This document shows positions 32,650 to 40,673 of a DNA stretch of 42,567 nt, piece by piece (position 1 is the first letter of the stretch; each line of letters starts with the position of its first letter). The DNA is taken from positions 1 through 42,567 of the forward strand of contig CAJUKD010000022.1 of assembly GCA_910587235.1 (NCBI GenBank), in the 5' to 3' direction. Both the position numbers and the translations under genes were made by a program. A model generated the notes under the pieces. That model was not told where the DNA came from and made no database searches. It was given only the letters and a program-made list of their open reading frames with translations. This DNA is from an uncultured Muribaculaceae bacterium. GTDB taxonomy: Bacteria; Bacteroidota; Bacteroidia; Bacteroidales; Muribaculaceae.

Positions 32650-35094
32650 ATGGCCAACGACAACGAAAATAAGGACTCCATCGAAGATATTGAATTTCAT
32701 GGCCTTGGCATCGACATAAGCCTCGATGCCGAGGGGCGCCGTAACGCGCCCGATTGCGAGGATCTGCCGGTTATAGCTACCCGTAATCTTGTCCTCTTTC
32801 CCGGTGTGACAATCCCGATTTCCCTTGGACGCCCCAATTCATTGCTTACCGCCAAACGTGCGCATGAGGCGGCTATGCCTGTCGGCATTGTCTGTCAGAT
32901 CGATGCAGACGAGGATACCCCGGCTGTCACTACGGGATTATATAAATACGGTGTGTTTGCCGATATTCTCAAGCTGATCAAACTGCCCGACGGCAACTAT
33001 ACCGCTGTGGTGCAGGCACGCGGCAAATTCCGCATAATGGGTCGCGGACGAGGAACATCGATGCCAGAAGCGCAGCTGACGGCGCGCGTGAAAACCATAC
33101 CCGACGTCAAGGCCGACAATGAGTATGAATACGGCCTTCTTGTGGAACAGGTGCGCAAACTTTCGCATGAAATTCTCGAACAGTCCTCTGACGCGACTGT
33201 CATAGTAGAGAATCTGAAGAATATAACGGACAACGATGAATTCGTCAATTTCGCCGCTACAAACCTGCCTTTCGATCCTAAGGCGAAATGCGGGCTGCTC
33301 TCAAAATCGCAACTTGCCGACCGTGCCTACGGTCTTCTGACAGAACTGACAGGTCTGGAACAGAAACTTGACATTACGCGCAACATAATGAGTCGCGCGC
33401 GCCGGAATATGGAGGAAAACCAACGTTCGGCATTCCTTCAGCAACAGATGGATACCATACGCGAGGAACTGTACGGCGACAGTGCCGACGAAATCGACGA
33501 GCTTGTAAAGAAAGCCCGTGCGCTCGATATGCCGAAGGCCGTGATGGACACATTTATACGTGAAAGCGACAAGTTGAGGCGTTATAATCCGCAGTCGCCC
33601 GATTATTCGGTACAGTTCAGTTATCTTGAAACATTGCTCGCTCTGCCGTGGAATGTGCTTACTTCGACAAATAATAACCTGAATTCGGCACGTGACATCC
33701 TCGAATCCGACCACTACGGACTGGAAAAAGTAAAGGAGCGCATACTTGAACAGCTTGCAGTACTGATGCATAATCCGCGCGGCAAGGCACCGATTATATG
33801 TCTGGTCGGTGCTCCCGGTGTCGGCAAGACGTCGATTGGCCGCTCGCTGGCCCGTGCGCTCGGACGCAAATATGAGCGTGTGTCGCTCGGCGGCCTCCAT
33901 GACGAAGCTGAAATCCGAGGACACCGACGCACATACGTTGGAGCAATGCCCGGGCGTATCATAGAAGCCATGAAGCGAGTGGGTGTTTCCAATCCCATAC
34001 TCCTCCTTGACGAAATCGACAAGATAGGAGCCGACTTTAAAGGCGATCCCGCTGCCGCGTTGCTCGAGGTGCTCGACCCCGAGCAGAACTGCCGCTTCCA
34101 CGACAATTATATAGATGTGGATTACGATCTCTCCCGAGTTCTCTTCATAGCCACGGCCAACACACTTTCCACACTTGCCCGTCCGCTGCTCGACCGTATG
34201 GAGATTATAGATATCAGCGGCTATGTGCTTGAAGAAAAAATGGAAATAGCCCGCCGTCATCTTTTGCCGAGAATACTCGGCGAACACAAGCTGACGGAAG
34301 CCGATCTCAGCATCACCGACGATGGTTTGTCAGCCATTATTGCCCGCTATACTTCGGAAAGCGGTGTGCGCCAGCTTGAGAAAAAGCTTTCCGCGCTGGC
34401 TCGTAAGGCCGTGATGTTCAAGATGGAGATACGCGATTTTCCTTCGCCTGTCACTCCCGACGATTTGTACGACCTGCTCGGACTTGCACCTCGCGAATCC
34501 GACAGTTATGAAGGCAATGAATTCGCCGGAGTGGTGACGGGTCTGGCATGGACAGAAGTCGGCGGCGAAATCCTGATGGCGGAATCATCGCTGTCGCCCG
34601 GCAACGGCGAACGCCTGACAATAACGGGCAATCTCGGAAATGTGATGAAAGAATCGGCCACAATAGCCTTGGAATGGGTGAAGGCTCATGCCAAAGTGCT
34701 CGGCATAGATCCTGCGCTTTTCGGAAAATACAACTTGCACATACACTTCCCCGAAGGTGCCATTCCGAAGGACGGTCCGTCGGCCGGCATAACGATTGCC
34801 ACATCGATTGTTTCTACATTCTTGCAGCGGCGTGTCGCCGAACGGATTGCCATGACAGGTGAAATCACACTGCGTGGTAAAGTTCTGCCTGTAGGTGGCA
34901 TACGCGAAAAAATCCTTGCCGCAAAGCGCGCGGGTATTGAAACGATAGTACTGAGCAAACGAAACAGGCGCGACATTGAGGACATACCGGCACGATATCT
35001 CGACGGAATGAACTTCCATTATGTCGACACTGTGTCCGATGTAATTGATTATGCGATAACCGATACTCCGGCGGTCGGAGCGTTAGAACTGTAA
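32650..35094 (+). CDS. lon: ATP-dependent Lon protease
   Basis: A cytoplasmic AAA+ serine protease of 814 residues that degrades misfolded and regulatory proteins. The N-terminal LAN domain begins near DLPVIATRNLVLFPGVTIPISLGR. The AAA+ domain has Walker A GAPGVGKT (387-394), Walker B PILLLDEIDKI and the sensor region. The protease domain has catalytic Ser711 in PKDGPSAGIT and Lys754 in PVGGIREKILAAKRAG, spaced 43 residues as in E. coli Lon. Length is normal. The gene is divergent from the EF-G paralog. Confidence 0.96.
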   Translation: MANDNENKDSIEDIEFHGLGIDISLDAEGRRNAPDCEDLPVIATRNLVLFPGVTIPISLGRPNSLLTAKRAHEAAMPVGIVCQIDADEDTPAVTTGLYKYGVFADILKLIKLPDGNYTAVVQARGKFRIMGRGRGTSMPEAQLTARVKTIPDVKADNEYEYGLLVEQVRKLSHEILEQSSDATVIVENLKNITDNDEFVNFAATNLPFDPKAKCGLLSKSQLADRAYGLLTELTGLEQKLDITRNIMSRARRNMEENQRSAFLQQQMDTIREELYGDSADEIDELVKKARALDMPKAVMDTFIRESDKLRRYNPQSPDYSVQFSYLETLLALPWNVLTSTNNNLNSARDILESDHYGLEKVKERILEQLAVLMHNPRGKAPIICLVGAPGVGKTSIGRSLARALGRKYERVSLGGLHDEAEIRGHRRTYVGAMPGRIIEAMKRVGVSNPILLLDEIDKIGADFKGDPAAALLEVLDPEQNCRFHDNYIDVDYDLSRVLFIATANTLSTLARPLLDRMEIIDISGYVLEEKMEIARRHLLPRILGEHKLTEADLSITDDGLSAIIARYTSESGVRQLEKKLSALARKAVMFKMEIRDFPSPVTPDDLYDLLGLAPRESDSYEGNEFAGVVTGLAWTEVGGEILMAESSLSPGNGERLTITGNLGNVMKESATIALEWVKAHAKVLGIDPALFGKYNLHIHFPEGAIPKDGPSAGITIATSIVSTFLQRRVAERIAMTGEITLRGKVLPVGGIREKILAAKRAGIETIVLSKRNRRDIEDIPARYLDGMNFHYVDTVSDVIDYAITDTPAVGALEL

Positions 35095-35106
35095 TAAATC
35101 AATGGT

Positions 35107-35724
35107 TTATATAGCGGTGAGTTCCGGCGTTCCGTCGGGACTCACTTTTATTTTGTACCCGCATAGCATTGCCGAATCAGGAAGTGCGAGATAGAGTATA
35201 AGTCGGGTGACTGCATCGACCGGAGTATCGGCCAAGAGTTCGACTGATATTGCTCCGGAGCTTGGTGTGATGTTTTCGCCCACTATGATCCTGACACAGC
35301 CGGAATCGAGAAAATGTGAAGCGGACGCATGATTGAAAGCGTTCTCTGCTCCACAGGATATAAGTATCTCGACGGATCCCCATTTCTCGGTGATATATGC
35401 CATCGCGTTGTCCAGTGCCGTAAGATTGCCATTAGGGACTTTATGGAATTGGCCACCTGTAGACTGAGCCGCTTTCTGACCCTCTGAAAAATCATTTCCT
35501 GTAAACGCTACACGACATCCGGTCGTGCATAGAGAGCGCACTATGCCCATCGCAATGTCATCGGACGGAACATCTTCGGCTATTACAAGCACTCGTCGCG
35601 ACGGAAATGGCATAAGGATATGGCCGGCCTTGGTTCCGTTAGGCGTCATACGCCTCGTATAATTTCCGGCACTGTTTCCGCGACGGTACTCTTCCATTTT
35701 CTTTTCAAGATAGTTATCGGCCAT
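35107..35724 (-). CDS. degenerate Rossmann (SDR-like) protein of unknown function
   Basis: A 205-residue protein. The N-terminus MADNYLEKKMEEYRRG is a short charged helix; then VLVIAEDVPSDDIAMGIVRSLCTTGCRVAFTGND reads like the first beta-alpha-beta unit of a short-chain dehydrogenase, and ILISCGAENAF sits where NNAG normally lies. However, the glycine-rich TGxxxGxG and the catalytic YxxxK are missing, so dehydrogenase activity is unlikely. Start at 35724 (ATG) is preferred over a GTG at 35730. It converges on lon. I do not recognise a function. Confidence 0.6.
   Translation of the reverse strand: MADNYLEKKMEEYRRGNSAGNYTRRMTPNGTKAGHILMPFPSRRVLVIAEDVPSDDIAMGIVRSLCTTGCRVAFTGNDFSEGQKAAQSTGGQFHKVPNGNLTALDNAMAYITEKWGSVEILISCGAENAFNHASASHFLDSGCVRIIVGENITPSSGAISVELLADTPVDAVTRLILYLALPDSAMLCGYKIKVSPDGTPELTAI
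35117..35152 (+). terminator. terminator of lon
   Basis: GTGAGTTCC (35117-35125) pairs with GGGACTCAC (35137-35145) over 9 bp with one G-U pair and an 11-nt loop, followed by TTTTATTTTG. It starts 22 nt after the lon stop and lies inside the 3' end of the convergent gene. Confidence 0.75.
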
Positions 35725-35743
35725 ATTCACATATTTTTTTGTG

Positions 35744-35776
35744 CAAATTTACCAATAAACAGGGTATAAAAGCAAA
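35744..35776 (-). promoter_or_regulatory. promoter of the SDR-like gene
   Basis: On the minus strand: TTTG (35776-35773), 21 nt, TAAATTTG (35751-35744), an excellent Bacteroidetes promoter match. Predicted leader about 13 nt, which supports the ATG at 35724. Confidence 0.6.
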
Positions 35777-35853
35777 TATTTGATTTTGCCAGGCTGAAAG
35801 CGAACATTATTGACTTGGCAAACATTTTAAATTGTACGCATGTTTGAAAATAT

Positions 35854-37104
35854 ATGGATACATCTCAAGAAAGGACAAATATCAATTCAACACTTCTTTC
35901 GCAGCAGTCGCCCATGGCTGCGAAACTACAGTCCGACAAGCACTACTATGTATTTCTTGTAGCCTGTCTTGTGTTGCTCAGCTCTCTCGGCTCTTTTGTA
36001 AACGACATGTATACGCCTGCACTTCCGGCGATGTGCCGGTTTTTCGGATGTTCCGTATCTCTTGGGCAAATGGGGCTGACGATGGGTATGGCAGGGCTTG
36101 CATTGGGCCAGTTTATACTGGGGCCTGTCAGTGACCGCATAGGCCGACGGCCTGTGCTTGTCGCTTCTATCGTGCTCTTTATAGTATCCGCTGTGGTGAG
36201 TGTGTTTTCTCCGTCTATACATGTTTTTAACCTCTGCAGGCTTTTTCAGGGCATAGGTGCTTCGGGCGGATATTTTCTGGCACGAACGATTCCGGCCGAC
36301 GTATATCAAGGCCGTGCTCTCGCCAGGCTTATGGCACTTATAGGTGCGATCAACGGTATTGCTCCGGCATCGGCGCCGGTGATAGGCGGCATTACGTCGG
36401 ATGCGTTTGGATGGAAAGGCGTGTTTGTGCTATTGGCTATATTCGCTGTGTTTCTTTTGTTCGCCGCACCTGTTCTTAAAGAATCGCTTCCTGTTGCAAA
36501 GCGTGTATCCGGACCGTGGATGAAATCTTTTTCAGGTTACGGCTCTCTTTTGCGTAACCGTCCTTTAATAATCCATATATGCTTCAAGGGGACGGCTCTC
36601 GGAATGCTTTTCGCTTATATCTCGTCGTCGCCTTTTATCCTACAGAGCCATTATGGGTTGTCGCAGACTTCCTATGGTCTTGTGATCGGATTCAATGCAA
36701 TATTTATGGCAGCCGGCTCAATGCTTGCGCTCAAATTCAAGCCTTTCAAAAAAGCGGCATATACGGGTGCAGTGGTAATGGCGGTCGGCGTGCTTGCTGA
36801 AGCTGTGGCGTTATACTGCATACACAGTATATTGATTTACGAAATTTTCTCAATTGTGATGCTCTTCGGACTCGGACTTATATTCACTACCGCCAATACC
36901 TTAGCTATGAACGAAGGCCGGGAAAGTGCCGGAGAAGCTTCAGCATTGCTCGGTATAAGCGGCTATGTTGTGGGAGCCGCGGTTTCGCCCATAGTCGGAA
37001 TTGGCAATGTGTTGCATTCCACTGCCATCACCTATGTTCTGCTCGGAATTGTTGTGTTCGCTTTCGCTCTTGCATCCCGCAGGCTCGCTTCCGACCTGAA
37101 TTGA
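35854..37104 (+). CDS. MFS transporter, Bcr/CflA drug-resistance family
   Basis: A 416-residue inner-membrane exporter with about 12 transmembrane segments. MFS motif A is GPVSDRIGRRPVL; the loop LVLLSSLGSFVNDMYTPALPAMCRFF matches the DMYLPALP segment of Bcr/CflA exporters, and RLFQGIGASGGYFLARTI is motif C-like. Family members expel drugs or metabolites with proton influx. The substrate cannot be named. The first about 25 residues before the first helix are polar, so an internal Met (residue 21) could be the true start. Confidence 0.85.
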   Translation: MDTSQERTNINSTLLSQQSPMAAKLQSDKHYYVFLVACLVLLSSLGSFVNDMYTPALPAMCRFFGCSVSLGQMGLTMGMAGLALGQFILGPVSDRIGRRPVLVASIVLFIVSAVVSVFSPSIHVFNLCRLFQGIGASGGYFLARTIPADVYQGRALARLMALIGAINGIAPASAPVIGGITSDAFGWKGVFVLLAIFAVFLLFAAPVLKESLPVAKRVSGPWMKSFSGYGSLLRNRPLIIHICFKGTALGMLFAYISSSPFILQSHYGLSQTSYGLVIGFNAIFMAAGSMLALKFKPFKKAAYTGAVVMAVGVLAEAVALYCIHSILIYEIFSIVMLFGLGLIFTTANTLAMNEGRESAGEASALLGISGYVVGAAVSPIVGIGNVLHSTAITYVLLGIVVFAFALASRRLASDLN

Positions 37105-37136
37105 CAGGCCGGAAGAAGCCGAGGGCTGACATTGGA

Positions 37137-38090
37137 TTAGCCGAGGATGCGGTCTATTTCTGAAATTTCTTCCGGCGAGAATGAAGTGTTGGCGGCTGCT
37201 TGCAGATTGTCGTCAAGCTGACTGACCGAGCTTGCTCCTATGATAACGGATGTTACAACGTCGTTATTTAGAATCCAGGCAAGCGACATCTGTGCGAGCG
37301 ACTGCCCCCTGTCGGCGGCAATGGCATCAAGTTTCTTGATTTTTTCAACCATTTCCGGTGTAATGTCTTCGCGGTGCAGGAAAACTCCGCTTTTTGCCAC
37401 GCGCGAATCAGCGGGAATACCGTTGATATAGCGGTTTGTGAGAAGACCTTGTGCCAGAGGCGAGAACGCGATAAAGCCAAGACCCTGTTCTTCCATAAAG
37501 TCGAAGTGACAGTCTTCGGGCTTGCGACAGAGCATGTTGTAGCGGTCCTGATAGATAAGGCAGCGCACATGCTGTTCCGCCATCATTTCGCATGCACGAC
37601 GAGCCTCTTCTACGGGGTATTTTGACAGTCCGACATAAAGGGCTTTGCCGCGGTGAACAATGTCAATAAGCGCCTGTACGGTTTCTTCAAGGGGCGTTTC
37701 GGGACAATAGCGGTGGCTGTAGAATATATCGAAGTATTCGAGTCCGGTTCGTTTCAGGCTCTGGTCTATGCTTGCCATTATGTACTTGCGCGAACCTCCG
37801 TCGCCGTAAGGACCGTCCCACATCAGGTGGCCGGCTTTCGACGATACGATTATTTCATCGCGGTGTGTTTTAAGGCCGCGCTCCATTATTTTGCCGAAAT
37901 TCGACTCGGCGCTTCCAGGAGGAGGTCCGTAGTTGTTGGCAAGGTCAAAGTGTGTCACTCCGCAGTCGAAAGCCCTGAAAGCTATTTCCTGCATGGTCGA
38001 GAAGCGGTCGGTGTCGCCGAAATTATGCCACATACCCAACGATATGACCGGCAGTTGCAAACCGCTTTTTCCACAAAATCTGTATTCCAT
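37137..38090 (-). CDS. aldo/keto reductase, YghZ/Kv-beta-like
   Basis: A 317-residue NADPH-dependent oxidoreductase with the TIM-barrel aldo/keto reductase fold. It starts MEYRFCGKSGLQLPVISLGMWHNFGDTDR; the catalytic tetrad is visible as D and Y in HFDLANNYGPPPGSAE, K in IVSSKAGH and H in IFYSHRYCP; a cofactor-binding C-terminal part contains VIIGASSVSQLDDNL. The N-terminus and length match the L-glyceraldehyde 3-phosphate reductase (YghZ) group. Substrate is by homology. It lies 28 nt downstream of a LysR gene on the same strand. Confidence 0.87.
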   Translation of the reverse strand: MEYRFCGKSGLQLPVISLGMWHNFGDTDRFSTMQEIAFRAFDCGVTHFDLANNYGPPPGSAESNFGKIMERGLKTHRDEIIVSSKAGHLMWDGPYGDGGSRKYIMASIDQSLKRTGLEYFDIFYSHRYCPETPLEETVQALIDIVHRGKALYVGLSKYPVEEARRACEMMAEQHVRCLIYQDRYNMLCRKPEDCHFDFMEEQGLGFIAFSPLAQGLLTNRYINGIPADSRVAKSGVFLHREDITPEMVEKIKKLDAIAADRGQSLAQMSLAWILNNDVVTSVIIGASSVSQLDDNLQAAANTSFSPEEISEIDRILG

Positions 38091-38118
38091 TATAAATCTT
38101 ATTTTTGATATTATAAAT

Positions 38119-39018
38119 TTAAATCCATGCGTTCTGCCGTTCTTTTACGGCAAAAGAATCACTTAACAACCTAATGAATTCCTGCATCGAGTGTTTCCGG
38201 TAACTATCCTTGAGGGTATGCACACATCCGGTCATTTCATTGTCGGGAAGATCGAGCGGGATGGCTTTTATACCGTTTTCATTGTGTATGGAAGCTTCAG
38301 CAAGAACGGATACCAGAAAACTCTGGCGTATCAACGTAAGAAGTATGTTGACTTCGTTAAGTTCTATTCTTATGCGGAAATGGTGGTCGGGAGTGATGAT
38401 ATGCTCGAATGCGTTGCGAGCCTGTAAACCTTGTGACGGGAGAGCCAGATCGTAATTTTCGAGGTCCGACAGACTGATTCTGGATTTTGACGCCAATGGA
38501 TGACGTGAACTTACTATTGCCGAAAGATAATTCTGGAACAAGATGTGCGATTCAACTCCGTCGACAGGTTTAGTGGGTCTGAAAGCAAGGACGAAGTCGA
38601 CCTTCCGGCTCCTGAGTAGTTCCATCAGCTCAGCCATGGGCTTATAGAAAATGTTGAGTTTTATCCCGGGATACATTTTCATGAATGAAACTAGCGTTTC
38701 AGTCAATATCGGACTGAATGAATATGTAACGCCTATATTCAAGGTGCCTGCTGTCAATTTGTTGAGGTCGTCCATTCTTGTGCGGCATAATTCCGCTTCA
38801 TGGAGCGTGCGGCGTGCGTATGGCAGAAGTTCCGCTCCCGCTTCCGTCAGTGCCACGTTGTGGCTGCTGCGGACAAGTAGTTGGGAGCCAAGTTCATTTT
38901 CAAGCTGTTTGATCTGTTGCGACAGAGTGCTTTGGGTGACGCACGATAATTTAGCCGCCTCGGAAAAATTCAATGTTTCGGCTACTTTGATAAAATATTT
39001 CAGCTGACGCAATTCCAT
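38119..39018 (-). CDS. LysR-type transcriptional regulator
   Basis: A 299-residue regulator. Winged HTH at residues 1-60 (MELRQLKYFIKVAETLNFSEAAKLSCVTQSTLSQQIKQLENELG), and a periplasmic-binding-protein-like effector domain from about 90 (GTLNIGVTYSFSPILTETLVSFMKMYPGIKLNIF). It resembles the OxyR/CynR branch by length. It is encoded upstream of, and in the same direction as, the aldo/keto reductase and may control it. A weak -7 box TATTTTTG lies at 39048-39041, overlapping the end of the yjjB-like gene. Confidence 0.9.
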   Translation of the reverse strand: MELRQLKYFIKVAETLNFSEAAKLSCVTQSTLSQQIKQLENELGSQLLVRSSHNVALTEAGAELLPYARRTLHEAELCRTRMDDLNKLTAGTLNIGVTYSFSPILTETLVSFMKMYPGIKLNIFYKPMAELMELLRSRKVDFVLAFRPTKPVDGVESHILFQNYLSAIVSSRHPLASKSRISLSDLENYDLALPSQGLQARNAFEHIITPDHHFRIRIELNEVNILLTLIRQSFLVSVLAEASIHNENGIKAIPLDLPDNEMTGCVHTLKDSYRKHSMQEFIRLLSDSFAVKERQNAWI

Positions 39019-39058
39019 TACAGTTAAATCATTTAATATGCAAAAATATTATTTATTT

Positions 39059-39541
39059 TTATCTTGTGGCACTAAAAGATAAATTTTTGAATATAAAAAC
39101 AGGAATGCTGCCTCCTGCTACCAGGCACAAAAGCACGGCAGTGCATGTGATGGCGTTATGAGAGAACAGGTAGAAATTATGCCAGAAAACATCCTTGCTC
39201 TCGCACAGCATGCACAAGGCCAGTGCTCCGAAAGCCTTATATGCGTAAATTCCCGGAATCATGGGCAGCAGAGCTGGAAAAAGACATGCTTCCGCGGGCA
39301 TACGGGCTATAGGTGAAACAAGCACTGCAAGCACTCCGGTAACAGTGGCCGCTACAATCGTAGCTGGGATGATATGGATGTCTGCCAATTCAGTACCCAT
39401 AAGGGCGAAACGAAGGGCGTGGCCTGCCGCAGCCAGAAGAGCACAAAAAAAATAGGCGTGGCGCGGTGGCCTGCTTATTGCGGAAAATCCGATTGCAGCT
39501 ATCGCTGCGAGTAATGCGTCATATAAAATTTTGTACAACAT
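39059..39541 (-). CDS. YjjB-like (ThrE_2) exporter subunit
   Basis: A 160-residue integral membrane protein with about four transmembrane segments, matching the small half of split ThrE-type exporters (PF12821 type; E. coli YjjB is 157 residues). The segment FPALLPMIPGIYAYKAFGAL contains the PGxP-like family turn. It follows the large subunit by 17 nt. Substrate is uncertain: the family includes threonine/serine exporters, and E. coli YjjPB has been reported as a succinate exporter. Confidence 0.82.
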   Translation of the reverse strand: MLYKILYDALLAAIAAIGFSAISRPPRHAYFFCALLAAAGHALRFALMGTELADIHIIPATIVAATVTGVLAVLVSPIARMPAEACLFPALLPMIPGIYAYKAFGALALCMLCESKDVFWHNFYLFSHNAITCTAVLLCLVAGGSIPVFIFKNLSFSATR

Positions 39542-39558
39542 ATTATATTATTCTTTTT

Positions 39559-40356
39559 TTAGAACATACCGGCATTCATCAGTAACATTCCGCAACACAT
39601 GCCGGCCGAGAGGCAGGCTGTGATGACAAGAGCATCCATGAAACGGCTGAGCGCGCAGATATAATACCTGTATAGCATATCGCTGAATGAATTGAGGAAA
39701 GGGACTCCGGGAATAAGGTAAAGTACACTTGTAGCGAGTGCTATATCAGATGGACATGAATGAAATATGCTTCCGGATGCAGCTATTACTACTGATACGA
39801 ACGAGCATACGAACACTGTGGCGCGTAGGTCTATGCCTAAGCTGAGCATTCGCTGTTTAATATAATAACCTGCGAGAGTTGCTATACCGGTTGTCGCCAT
39901 TGCTATGCTGTCGCCTCCGAAAAGGCCGCAAAACGATGCGTTGGCTACCGAAACGAGCATCAGAACAAGCGCTTTGCTCTGGATGTCGTTGCTTACAATC
40001 TGCCTGAAATATTTTTCCGCTTCTTTGAAACCGGTTTTCCTGTCGGCGATTTCCCAACTCAGGCGGCTAAGCCTCGTATTTATATTGAACGATGTCGGTA
40101 TATGGCGGACTGATACTATGCATGTGGCAGCTTTCAATGCCGGACTTATAGTGTCGGTCACGGACAGATGGATGTGACGTGGGGTGATGTACAGTTCTAC
40201 GTTTTTGCCGAATGCCATGGCTATTCTCGTGAGGTTCATTTCAAGGCGTATGCATGTAGCTCCGCAGCCAAGCAGCCAAGAGGCATATTCTGACAAAAAA
40301 TGGCATACTTGTTCCGATGACGGGCGTTGTTCAGTCCTCGCAGTCATAATCGTCAT
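39559..40356 (-). CDS. YjjP-like (ThrE_1, DUF1212) exporter subunit
   Basis: A 265-residue membrane protein. The N-terminal soluble part (about 10-115) carries the family segment SWLLGCGATCIRLEMNLTRIAMAFG and ELYITPRHIHLSVTD; the C-terminal half has about five transmembrane helices including VLYLIPGVPFLNSFSDML. It matches the large half of split ThrE exporters such as E. coli YjjP. Two close ATGs (40356 and 40347) and a longer frame to 40392 are possible; all overlap the preceding small gene by at least 17 bp. Confidence 0.83.
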   Translation of the reverse strand: MTIMTARTEQRPSSEQVCHFLSEYASWLLGCGATCIRLEMNLTRIAMAFGKNVELYITPRHIHLSVTDTISPALKAATCIVSVRHIPTSFNINTRLSRLSWEIADRKTGFKEAEKYFRQIVSNDIQSKALVLMLVSVANASFCGLFGGDSIAMATTGIATLAGYYIKQRMLSLGIDLRATVFVCSFVSVVIAASGSIFHSCPSDIALATSVLYLIPGVPFLNSFSDMLYRYYICALSRFMDALVITACLSAGMCCGMLLMNAGMF

Positions 40357-40522
40357 TTTCTGTGTTGTCGCCGGGAATAAATAGAATTTCACGTTCGGAG
40401 GCTATTCCGAATATTTTCTTTCTTTTGTGCTTGCGGCCGGTAAGATAAATTATGGTGTGTGCGAGGATTACCGCTGTCAGTATGCCTACTACGCAGCACC
40501 AGGTGATCAATGGAGTATTCAT
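40331..40522 (-). CDS. 63-residue single-pass membrane protein
   Basis: A short protein with one hydrophobic segment (TWCCVVGILTAVILAHTIIYL, about 7-27), a basic stretch RKHKRKK right after it and an acidic tail ENDDYDCED. The charge pattern predicts the C-terminus in the cytoplasm. Its 3' end overlaps the yjjP-like start, so it may be translationally coupled. I do not recognise a family. It could be an accessory peptide of the exporter or a chance frame. Confidence 0.5.
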   Translation of the reverse strand: MNTPLITWCCVVGILTAVILAHTIIYLTGRKHKRKKIFGIASEREILFIPGDNTENDDYDCED

Positions 40523-40615
40523 AATCGTGTCGTTAATTTTTTTTGCAAAGGAACTGCTTATGTGTGGTTCCGAGCCGTGTTTTCCATTGATTTTTTCAAT
40601 AGTTGTTATAATAGA

Positions 40616-40650
40616 AAGAGGGTTGGCCTGTTGTTTGGGCCAACCCTCTT
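40616..40650 (-). terminator. terminator of the alpha-amylase gene
   Basis: A 13-bp perfect stem (40616-40628 with 40638-40650, AAGAGGGTTGGCC and complement), 9-nt loop, followed on the minus strand by TCTATTATAAC, moderately U-rich. It lies 23 nt after the amylase stop. Confidence 0.75.
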
Positions 40651-40673
40651 CTTTCAGGGACTTCGAAGCTGTA

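Noticed and set aside
33301..34287. 328-codon minus-strand frame opposite lon
   Set aside because: Lon is complete with all motifs; the antisense frame has no start context or recognisable fold.
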